Source: Tamarix chinensis
Taxonomy: Eukaryota > Streptophyta > Magnoliopsida > Caryophyllales > Tamaricaceae
Reading direction: 5' to 3'
Length of the DNA: 64,000 bases
Assembly (NCBI GenBank): GCA_030549775.1
Contig: CM060174.1
Location: forward strand, 96,612,132-96,676,131
Made by a program: the position numbers and the translations under genes. A model generated the notes under the pieces. That model did no database searches and had not been told where the DNA came from. It worked only from the letters and a program-made list of their open reading frames with translations. Shown here in pieces: positions 24,287-33,485 of the stretch (the stretch's first letter is position 1; the number at the start of each line of letters is the position of its first letter).

Positions 24287-24287
24287 G

Positions 24288-24327
<40 letters not shown>

Positions 24328-24346
24328 TAATAATAATAATAATAAT
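24287..24346. repeat. (AAT)n microsatellite
   Basis: About twenty AAT units with one interruption. Further AAT runs follow at 24480-24520 and across 24590-24850, within a 900-bp triplet-rich part of LTR-B. Confidence 0.95.
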
Positions 24347-24480
24347 ACTCATATTAATAGAAACCCTAGTATGATTAAGGTTAAGACTAATAATAGGGTC
24401 AGTGATAAAAATAATAATATAATAATAGTAATATTAACAAATACTAATATTGCTAAGAATAATAATAATAATACTACTAC

Positions 24481-24518
<38 letters not shown>

Positions 24519-24981
24519 TTTGAAATAATGATAATATAAAGGTTCGAATATTTTTATAATAATAGTAATAGTAATACTAAGTCCAAGTTAGCATTAATAA
24601 TAATAAAAACAACAACAACAACAACAATAATAATAATAATGCTAACAAGAATAAAAGTGATATTAATGATAATCAAACAATGATAATCATAATAATAAGA
24701 ATAATAAGGTTCGACCATTAATAATAATAGTAGTATTAATATTTTTGAAGCTGTATTTAATAATAACAATGATAAAAATAATGATCATTATATAATAAGA
24801 ATAATAATAACCACATTAATAATAATAATACTAATGATAATAATATTAGTAATGATAAAAACAATCATAAAAATAATGATAATTGAAATAATAATAAAAA
24901 TAGGGTTTTGACCCCTTAATAATAATAATAGAAATAATATCTAAAGCTGTAAATAATAATAAGTATGATAAATAATAATAA

Positions 24982-24982
24982 T

Positions 24983-25075
<93 letters not shown>

Positions 25076-25087
25076 GTAATAATAATA
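24982..25087. repeat. (AAC)n-(AAT)n compound microsatellite
   Basis: About fifteen AAC units run directly into about eighteen AAT units. Long open frames here encode only homopolymers such as polyleucine, polycysteine or polytyrosine and are not genes. Confidence 0.97.
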
Positions 25088-26544
25088 AGTTAAATACAAA
25101 TAAAAAGAAAAAAGTTTGCACAATTAGGGTTTAAGGGTTGAGAGTGGTTAGGGTACCACCTAGGGTTGGTGGTGACCTGCGACAACAGCGATGGCGGCTA
25201 CGGGAAAAGAGGGAAAAATGGGGAAAGTTGGGTGTTTAGGGTAGGAGAGGGGGAATGAGAGTGGAATTTTAGGTGGCAGAGGATGCCTAGGTGGAGAGGG
25301 TTGGAGTGGTGGTTGTGGCACGCCAGAGGTGGTGGCCAAGGTGGTGGTGTTGTGGTGGCAGAGGGTGGTGGAGAGGGAGGAAGGGAGGAGGAGAGGGAGG
25401 TAGGGGAAGGTCTGCTGGTGGTTTTGGGGGGTATAAGGGATGGTCGTTACGGTGGGAGTGGAGGTGGACAGTGGCATAAAGGCGGCGGTGGCTGGGTTTA
25501 GGTTGGTCGGGTGGCCAACTTTGCACAGCCAAGGAGGCTTGTGTAGGGAGATTTGAGGGTGGTGAGTGGTGCAGATCAGTGAAGGGTGGTGTAGGGGTAG
25601 TTTGGGTGGTGGTTTGGGTGGCAGTGGAGCAACGGGCAGCTAAAAAGGCGGCGGCGTACAAGGGTGAGGATTTCTGGGTGGAGAGAAAGAGATAGAATAG
25701 GGGTGGATGAGGGGGAAGGAGAGAGTGGGAAGATGGAGGGTCGGTGATAGGCATGCAGGTCTCTGGCCTACCATTATTGTAGGTCTGGCAGGCTCGAGAA
25801 TGAGAAAAGGAGAGGGGAGAGGGCATGCATGAGGAGAGAGAGGGAGTGTTAGGGAAGGGGATAGGGCGATAGGTCGGCGTGTGGTAACGCAAAGGCCACG
25901 TGCCTACGCCGAGAATTGGGGTGGTTGGGCATCAGGGAGAGGAAGGCTCGAGGGGAGAAGGAAGAAAGAAGGGGGGTAGCAGACTGATCGGTCTAGGGGA
26001 AAAGAATGAAAAGGAGGCGGAGGACCAGACCGAGTCGCAAGGGGGAGGAAGGCTGGTGCGGCGAGCCTTGGACTACGTAGGAGGAAACGAGGGGGAGGGG
26101 TTTTGGGTCGTGAGGACTAGGCTGGCCCATATCAGGGGAAAAGAAAAAGAAAAGGAGAAAGGAGGGGAAAAGAATAAAATAAAATAAAAGAAAAGAAAAG
26201 AAAGGAGGGGAAAAAGAAAAAAAAAAGGAAAAGAAAAATAGGTGGGTTGGGGTATTTAAAATATTTTGGTATTTTGGGATATTTAAAAATAATAATATTT
26301 TAAGAAAATAATACTTAAATTCCCTTTTTAGGCTAATTTAGGATTTTTGAATGATTTTTCCTAAATTTTATTGTAGTTAGCAAAACACCCTAATTTTTTC
26401 CAATTAAATTATTTATTAATTTCCCTTTGATCTTGCCTTAGTTACTTCCTCTTATTTTAATAAAATAAATTATTTCATTAATTTCCCTAATAAATCTCTA
26501 AAGTTCCAGTATTTTCTAAATTAGGGTTTTAGGGTATTTTATCA

Positions 26545-26556
26545 CTATCCCCTTAA
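26545..26556 (-). other. polypurine tract of gypsy-3
   Basis: The minus strand reads TTAAGGGGATAG immediately before the TG of LTR-B. A purine tract at this place marks LTR-B as a 3' LTR whose interior lay to the right. Confidence 0.65.
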
Positions 26557-26889
26557 AGACAGACTACATCCCTTGTAATCCCCCAAATTTTTAAAATCCT
26601 ATAATTTAATAAATAGAATTTATTTAGGATAAATTAGCATTTAAATCTATTTATTTTAATTATTTTATGGATTTTTGAGTAAATAAAATTGGGTATAAAT
26701 ATTTAATAAGTTAAAATAAATATTTTGCTATTTTATCATACCCTTTTTATTTAAATAATTTTCAAACCATTATTTTACTAAAATTATCCTTCTTAAAATC
26801 CTTATATTTTAATTATATCAAATTAAATTATTAAACAAATTTATTACCCAAAATTATTCTATTTTATTATTTTATCAATTAAATTATTT

Positions 26890-28080
26890 TATTCCATTTC
26901 CCCTTTTCTTTTCCTTTTTCCCTTTTTCTTTCCCCTTTTTCTCCTTTTTCTCTTTTCCTTCTTTCTCCTTTTCTTCCTTGGGCTACTTGTGCCTTGGCCT
27001 ACCCCTTCCTCTTCCTGGCGTGCTGGACCGTAGGCCCAGTCACCCCTCTTCCCCTCCTTCTCCTACGTCGAGCCCGGCCTGTCTCCTTTTTTTTTTCTTT
27101 CTTTCCCCTTCTCCCTGACTGGGCCGGCACGCGTGATTTTCCTTCGGCCGTCCGTCGCACCAGTCCCCCTCCCTTTTCTTCTTCTTCTTTCTTTCTTCTT
27201 CCTCTTTCCCCAGTGAGAATCCCATTCCGCCATCTTTGCCTGCAACTCCTTTTCCTCCATTGATCTCCCCCTTATCTCCCTCTCTCTCCCTCTCGTCGTT
27301 TTCTTGCTATACCAACCCACCACCTCTCCCTCTCCCTCTCCCTGCCATTGCCACACCTTCCTTCTCCCTCTCCCTACAACTCACATCTCCCTACCACCTA
27401 CCGCCACCCTCGAGCCTACCTATCCCCTCCTCTCTCTCCTTCTTTTTCTTCTTCCATTCTTGTCCCATTCGGCCATTTTTCTCGAGCCTCACATGCTCCT
27501 CATCCTCCCTTTTCTCCCTTTCTTCTCCTCCCCTATCTCCCCCTATTTTTGTTTCACCGCCCATCTCCGCCGCTGCTGCCGCCTCAACCACCCCTGCCAC
27601 CCTCTACCTCACCCTTGAACCATCACAACCTCCATTGAGCCACCCCGCAGCCTCCTTCTTCCTCCTCTCCTCTTTTTCTCTTCTCTCCCTCCCTTCTTGG
27701 TAGCCACCCTACGTAGCCTCGATCCATCGCCATTCCGCCGTATCTACCGCCACCTGAGCCACCAAACCAATCCTTACAACCCCCTCTACCACCCCCAATC
27801 CTACTTTGCCCGAAAACACCACCCAAAAGCCTTCATTTTCCCTCTCCCTTTTCCTTCCTCACCAGCCCCATCACGACCTCCCTCCTCGGCCACCACCTTC
27901 GCAGCCTCGCTGCCGCCACCGTCCTTAGCCGCCTTTAACCCATCATCGACCACCACCTACACCCCCTCTCCACTTCTGCACCATTCCCTTGCCCCAAATC
28001 CTTCCCAATCATGTCTTTTTCTTAGCCCCAAACCACTAACCTGAAAGTGCCCAATTTTCCCTCTTCTCACCACCTTCGAG
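26890..28080 (+). other. CU-rich leader block of LTR-C
   Basis: About 1.2 kb of plus-strand C and T with few purines, the highest-GC part of the window. No gene: no domain is recognisable in any frame and all frames look alike. Probably untranslated leader of the LTR transcript by analogy with LTR-A, though no TATA box is evident here. Confidence 0.7.
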
Positions 28081-28785
28081 CCCCCTCCTCCTTCTTTCCT
28101 TGCATGCAGCTCATGCTACATGAACAGTATGAGTTGCATGAGCAGTATGAGCTGCTTCCTTTGTTAATTAATTTGGGTACTAATTTTTAAGGTATAATAA
28201 TATTTTATTAATTATTTGATTAATTAAGTGTTATAAAGCATTATACTTTGATTTTTATTATTTCTAATGTAATAAGTCTTAATATTATTTTTAGGTATTG
28301 GTTTTGATAATCAAAGCTAGAACCTTTAATCGGAATACCGGTAATGTTTGTTTTTTCACGAATCGAGGTAATCGTTAAATCCCACTTAAACGCATGGATT
28401 AACGTATGTTAGCACATTAGGATTTTAATATATTAATATTCTTGATATATGATGTTTAATATGATACATGTGGTCTCTTGTGTTGATTGATAAAAAGAAA
28501 GAATGATGGTTTATATGCTATGTATGAAAATATTATTTAAGGTAAGACTTTGGTGGATGATGAAAATGTTAAGTATTATCCATGTTGTATTATGCTATTG
28601 GGATCTTAATGCATGATTAATATTTTGTGAGCCTTAGGGGATTTTATTAATATACCTTGTACAAGAATATGGCCTAATATATATATGGGTGCTAATAATG
28701 TTATATTAATTATAAGAGTTGTGGATGAGGTGTTAACATTAATATTTTATTTAGTAATAATAATGATTTAATACAAGTAGTGTAC

Positions 28786-30065
28786 TAAGGGGCAAAATGG
28801 CGTTTCTTAATTAAAAAGGGTATTATGGTAATTTTGGAGGCAAGGGTAAAATGGTAAATTTGTTTGTAAAAGGCTAAAGTGGTAATTTTGGAAGTAAGGG
28901 GTAAATTGGTAATTTTGGAAGTAAGGGGTAAAATGGTAATTTTGTAATTAAAGAAGTAAAATGATAATTTTGTGAATAAAGGGTAAAATAGTAATTAAAG
29001 GGTAAAGTGGTAATTTTGTAATTTAAGGGAAAAATAGTAATTTGGTGATTAAAGGGCAGTTAGTAATTTTGTGATTAAAGAGCAAATAGTAATTTTGTGA
29101 TTAAAGGGTAAAATAGTAATTTTGTAATTAAAGGAAAAAATGGTAATTTTGTGATTAAATGGCGAAATGGTAACTTGGAAATTAAAAGAGCTAAAATGGT
29201 AATTTCGTAATTAAGGATACAATGGTAATTTTATAAGTGAAAGGGTATTATAGTAATTTTTGGAAGTTAAGGGGTAAAATGGTAAATTTGAAAGTAAAAG
29301 GGTAAAATGGTAATTTTGTAAATAAAAGGGGTAAAAGTGGAAATTGGAAAGGGGTAACTTGCTAACTATAATAATTGAGAAGGGTAAAATAATAATTTAA
29401 TAAAAGAAAAATATAAAATGACAATTTAATAATGGAGAAGGGTAAAATGGTAAATATGATAAATATGAGGGGTAATTTGGTAATTTAACTGACTAGAGGG
29501 TATTTTGGTAATTTTGATAATAGGGTAGGGTAGTTTGGTAATTATGACCATTAAGAAAGGCAATTTGGTAATTTAAATAACCAAAGGGTAATTTGGTAAA
29601 TTTGATAATGGAGAAAGGTAGTTTGGTAATTATGAGCATATAAAAGGGTAATTTGGTAATTTAACCAACCAGAGGGTAATTTGGTAATTTTGACAATGAA
29701 GAAGGGTAGTTTGGTAATTAATAATAGAGGACACTAATTTGGTAGTTAACTAAATAAAGGGATAATTTGGTAATTAGGATAATAAGGAAGGGTAATTTGG
29801 TAATTTGACCAACTCAAGGATAATTTATTAATTATAATAAAGGAAAAAGGGCAAAGTGGTAACCTAACCAACTAAATGGAAAGTATATTAAGTGTAATAA
29901 TTATGAAGGGGGGATTAGTGACCTAATAAGTATGGGCGATAACTTGATAACCTAAATTGAGTAAGGGGTAACTTGGTAATTTTGTAACAAGGAGGGTAAT
30001 ATGGTAATTTGTCAAGTAAGGAAGGGAAGACTTAGTAATTATATAAGTAAGGGGTAATGAGTAGT
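28786..30065 (+). repeat. GGGTAAAATGGTAATTTTG minisatellite, about 1.3 kb
   Basis: Roughly forty imperfect units of 26-32 bp, almost free of C on the plus strand, drifting gradually from GTAAAATGGTAATTTTGTAA types at the left to GGGTAATTTGGTAATTT types at the right. It fills the position of the telomere-like minisatellite of LTR-A and LTR-B but is unrelated in sequence. Confidence 0.92.
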
Positions 30066-30326
30066 TTGTATTTAACATGTCGTTGTGATTATGGAATTTT
30101 ATAATATGACTCAAATAAAGTTGATTAGCGAGGTAAGAGTATTTGATGATTAGAAAGTATCACGATAACGAATTCTAATTCAAAATTAGATGAGATTAGG
30201 ATGGCCTTAATGATTCTTCTGTGTTACCTTAGATAACCATTTGAATAAGAAATATCTGATGATATCCGAACGATTAAAAGTGAATAATTATATGATTGTT
30301 GTGCTTTTGTGATCACCCTTAATTAA

Positions 30327-30995
30327 GACACTAATATTTAAAGTGAAAGACCTCGAGATCAGGAATGGTAGCTCTTTAAGGGTCGCTACCCTAAAGACGT
30401 GGTTTAGCCCATGATTATTCTGGTATTTACTGGTGTGCCTTTGTGCCCCAGCCAGACCCTATATCTACTCTATCTAGCTCTACGGACCTAGTTAGGGGGT
30501 ATGCATACTTATGAATTAGGTGTCATTGTCGGTAGGGTACTAAGTTAGCTTTATGCACCAGTACAACCAGGGTACCTTTACGTCCTTGGGTTGATAGTTA
30601 AAGGGTACTGAGTAGCTTTTATGCACCAGTGCGACTGGTGTACCTTTATGTCCCGGGATCTTGATCTCCCTATCAAGGCAAATAAATGGAATTGATGTGC
30701 TGATTAAAAAGGGAAAACACTAATCGTTAAAGTGAAAGATTAATAAGTCGGGCCCAGTTGAATTATATTATGAATGCCGATCCACCGGATATAATAGTGG
30801 CCCAGGATGTTTTGCCCTGGATGATGTTTATGAGTACCGATCCACCGAAAATAATAGTGGCCCCGGATGTTTTACCCTGGATGATGTATATTTATATTTC
30901 GATCCACCGGCCAGAATGGTGGGGGTCCTGAGCTCAATAAATTTGATTTGGCCGTGAATAAATTATGAAAAAATACTAATCACTTATAGCGGAAT
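30327..30995 (+). promoter_or_regulatory. three copies of the CACTAAT..TTAAAGTG element
   Basis: ACACTAATATTTAAAGTGAAAG (30329 on), ACACTAATCGTTAAAGTG (30717 on) and ATACTAATCACTTATAGCGG (30973 on). The same element appears at 10157-10179, 10318-10340 and 16137-16158. Each precedes a cassette unit or stands alone in the same LTR zone. It has a small CACTT-AAGTG inverted repeat in its best form. Function unknown; a regulatory or RNA-structure role is an inference. Confidence 0.45.
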
Positions 30996-31050
30996 ACCAT
31001 GTGAGTCGGGGCCAAACCGGTCCATCGACGAATAATAGTGAGGTTCCCTC
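30770..31050 (+). repeat. CCACCGG hairpin cassette of LTR-C
   Basis: Four units of GATCCACCGG(n)AATAGTGG or decayed forms (30778, 30838, 30899, 31018). The first two are followed by CCAGGATGTTTTGCCCTGG and a near copy, which can fold with CCAGG/CCTGG arms. Matches 10190-10490. Confidence 0.82.
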
Positions 31051-31879
31051 ACTCACACGAATAATTATAATCCGATATGATTGATAATGATGGACTAAGG
31101 GCTTAAGGCCCCGAAATATCGATTGTTCTCTATGGCCTATTAATATCTAATTGATTTGTTAAGTATGTGGTTGTATAAACATGGACATTCAGTATTTACC
31201 TTTCATTAAGTACGTATGTAGTATTTTGTGTTGTATTGCGGGCCTGCTGTTAAGTGTGATTTAAAGGATAACTCAGTACCGTAGTACTGAAGGGTTCCAT
31301 TCGTGGGGCCCCTGCCTATTCAATGGATAGTGTCCCTTGCAGGTTGTTTTCAGGTGCTATTCAATTGGGCTCACGAAAAAGAGTGTAAGGTACTATCCGG
31401 TAAAACCTAGGGTTGTACTCTTTCACCTTTAAAATTTATGGTTTTAACGTATTTGTTGATTTGTAACCACCAGTGGTGTATTATTAAAATGTTTTAATGC
31501 GCTACTCTAATTTAATCATTGGTTTGAGTTTCTTGTAAGTTGTATTTTTTTTTTCTTTTTTAGCCTTTGCACTTGGTACTGGAATGGTAGGAGTGAATCG
31601 GTCAGGTACTAAGTGTGGCGGTAATATCCCCAAAGTTCACGTTTGATTAATTGCTTTCGCTAATTTTCTTTTAATTAAACGAAATTTTTTAGGAATGAAT
31701 TTTGGGGTTGTTACATCCCCGAAGTCTTTTACTGGTTCCTAGGGTTAAGGGCAAGAAGTTCTAAGCAAGTAAGGAAAAACTATCATTAAAAATTATACCA
31801 CTATACAATATACTACTACCGCCCTTTAAGAAAAAGAGGGTTTTCTAAGGGTTTTCGTACCTGCAGCAAAAAAATTAAG

Positions 31880-32059
31880 GTACACCTCATGCATGTCTTT
31901 CTCAGCTTCCTAGCATTAGCTCAATCTTGAAATCGAATTCCTAAACTAGGGGCATACCTAGTATTTCTTCCAAAAATACGTCCAGGAACTCTTTGAATAC
32001 CAGGATGTTGTCTAAGGCGGTCAAGTCCTTGTTCCGCTCTTGCACCCCAACTTTGCATG
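31880..32059 (-). pseudogene. gypsy-3 protease-RT linker fragment
   Basis: The minus strand reads ALDNILVFKEFLDVFLEEILGMPLV, then after a stop EFDFKIELMLGS. This matches the gypsy linker consensus (IPVVxEFxDVFPEELPGLPPxREVEFxIELxPG). The RT domain itself is missing. Confidence 0.75.
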
Positions 32060-32071
32060 GCTCTGATACCA
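32060..32071 (-). other. primer-binding site copy 1
   Basis: Minus strand is a perfect TGGTATCAGAGC, complementary to initiator tRNA-Met. It is followed on the minus strand not by gag but within a dozen codons by the protease-RT linker. Confidence 0.65.
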
Positions 32072-32187
32072 ACTTTGCCGGTGGTATTAGGAAAAAGGTG
32101 GTGACCGGTAGTCCACCGGCGGTCACTTTGGCATCAGTGTGAAAGCACTACAAGTTCTCAAGCCATGTAAAGTTAACAGGACCAATC

Positions 32188-32199
32188 GCTCTGATACCA
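32188..32199 (-). other. primer-binding site copy 2
   Basis: A second perfect minus-strand TGGTATCAGAGC, 128 bases from the first; both are preceded by AAAGT. Confidence 0.65.
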
Positions 32200-32499
32200 A
32201 CTTTCCTCTCCAACACCCTCGGCCACCACAGCACCTCCCTTATGGTAGGCAGGGCCACAGATCTTTTGAGTGTCAAGGACCATTTCGCTCCCAGCAATTT
32301 TAGAGCCAGCAATACCAACAACAAGCCTACCAGCAGTACGACCAGACTTCATCCCTGCAGTTCCAGTAGTGGGCGCTTGTTCCAACCAAGGCTACAGACA
32401 GAGATGTTAGGGGAAGACCTCAGGGATCCAGACCCTTTCCTTAGAAGGAGGTCAGTCAAGCGGGCACTTGAATTTGATCATCCAGGTGGAGGCTGACTG

Positions 32500-32806
32500 C
32501 CAGCTAAACGTCTTTCCGAGTACGTTCACCATATCTTCTCTACGGATACTTGTTCCCTTCAATTCAAACATCCTTTTCCTTTGTGGGAGCTTCTTGTTGC
32601 TAAGGTTATCATTTGATACTATATATAAAAACAAATGCACCTTCATCAAAAAAAGGCTATCATTAAGGAACTTCATAGTTAAATGTATTTATTTTAGATT
32701 AGTTCAAAGATAGGTGAGCTCATAGGAAGTTTCTAAGGAAACATGCTATAACCACCTACGATTGGTATTGAGATAAGGTACACTCATGGTCAATGTTTGC
32801 ATGAGG

Positions 32807-32808
<2 letters not shown>
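32500..32808. other. no gene recognised
   Basis: Short open frames on both strands overlap each other and match nothing I recognise. Probably non-coding. Confidence 0.4.

Positions 32809-32869
<61 letters not shown>
32809..32869. repeat. (TTA)n microsatellite
   Basis: About twenty perfect TTA units. Confidence 0.98.
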
Positions 32870-32967
32870 GTGATTTATATGAATGATTGTAGTTAATCAA
32901 GATAATGGCTATGGGAATTATTATGGTTAATCGAGATATGAGCAGCATGAATGCAAATGACTAATTA

Positions 32968-33422
32968 AGATGTTTGCCACAAGGTCATTCATTACTATCA
33001 AAATGTACATCAGGATACTACTTGTGGCTAGTTTTTTGTACACCATGGGACTACTCATGGCTGTAAATATGTGTACCACCAACATATAGCTGTGGAGACA
33101 TGTACCACAGGCATATATAGAGACATGCACCATGGAATACTTGTGGCTGTTGACATATGCTCCATAGAGCTACCCTTAGCTATCGAGATTTGCGTCACAA
33201 GGCTACTCATATATTTTGAGACATGTGTCACATAACTACTCATGGATATCAATATGTGATCGACAAGACTATTTGTAGCTATGAAGACATGTGTCACTGG
33301 ATTACTAATGACTATAGAGACATAAGCCATGAGAATACTTGTATCAATGTGCACGCTATAGGATTGCTCATGGCTATCGAGTTGTGAGCCAAGGAACTAT
33401 TTGTGGCTATCGTAGCATACGC
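32968..33422. repeat. 33-bp minisatellite, left part
   Basis: About fourteen imperfect units of about 33 bp with the theme GAGACATGTGCCACA-GACTACTCATGGCTATC. The array stops at 33422 and resumes at 41407. On the minus strand much of it stays open as an 11-residue repeat (SSxVTHVSIAM type, 33055-33354), which follows from the 33-bp period. Confidence 0.88.
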
Positions 33423-33485
33423 CACAAAAAAAATGAAACTATAATGACCACATTAGATACTAAAATAAATTTTGGTCATTATTGT
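33423..33485 (+). repeat. left terminal inverted repeat of the CACTA-like element
   Basis: Pairs imperfectly with the complement of 41336-41406; the best match is the inner half. Confidence 0.45.

Larger units (their letters stand above)
23300..26544 (-). mobile_element. long LTR, 3'-truncated, minus strand (LTR-B)
   Basis: Read on the minus strand from 26544 it starts TGATAAAATACCC and follows LTR-A block by block: AT-rich start with GGGTGTTTTGCTAA and CCTAAATTAGCCTAAAAAGGG, CU-rich leader (complement of 25090-26250), triplet repeats, GAGTGTGCTCCAAGACCGG segment (23970-23995), telomere-like minisatellite (23445-23575). It stops near 23300, without the cassette and terminal block. A polypurine tract lies just outside its start, so it was the 3' LTR of a minus-strand element. 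All open frames in 25100-26190 are composition artefacts. Confidence 0.8.
26574..31715 (+). mobile_element. complete 5.1-kb solo LTR (LTR-C)
   Basis: Starts TGTAATCCCCCAAATTTTT and ends TTTTGGGGTTGTTACA. The flanks TCCCT (26569-26573) and TCCCC (31716-31720) match at four of five bases, consistent with an aged target duplication. Blocks: AT-rich start, CU-rich leader (26890-28080), AT-rich segment, a 1.3-kb GGTAATTTTG minisatellite, the CCACCGG cassette, and a terminal block matching LTR-A. No coding interior and no partner LTR, so it is a solo LTR. It lies 29 bases from LTR-B in the opposite orientation. Long open frames on both strands of the leader are proline/serine-rich composition artefacts. 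Confidence 0.85.
31716..32500 (-). mobile_element. rearranged gypsy-3 interior scraps
   Basis: Between LTR-C and the microsatellite lie short pieces of a Ty3/gypsy interior: a protease-RT linker (minus), two primer-binding-site copies (minus), and a glutamine-rich stretch on the plus strand (SQQYQQQAYQQYDQTSS near 32310-32355) resembling a gag tail. The pieces do not form one ordered element, so deletion and inversion have occurred. It is probably what is left of the element whose 3' LTR is LTR-B. Confidence 0.5.

Noticed and set aside
24846..25123. Poly-Leu/Cys/Tyr/Val frames
   Set aside because: Direct translations of the (AAC)n-(AAT)n microsatellite.
25160..26187. Open frames of up to 201 codons in the purine-rich block
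   Set aside because: Complement of the same CU-rich leader, in LTR-B; composition artefact.
27236..28044. Long overlapping proline/serine-rich open frames on the plus strand (155, 115, 104, 96 codons)
   Set aside because: All frames and the opposite strand are open together because the block is nearly pure pyrimidine; no domain is visible and it lies inside LTR-C.
28786..30065. CRISPR-like array
   Set aside because: Units are contiguous and imperfect with no unique spacers; plant minisatellite.
33423..33425. 3-bp target duplication for the CACTA-like element
   Set aside because: Flanks are CGC and ATG, which do not match; the duplication may be lost or the end misplaced by a few bases.
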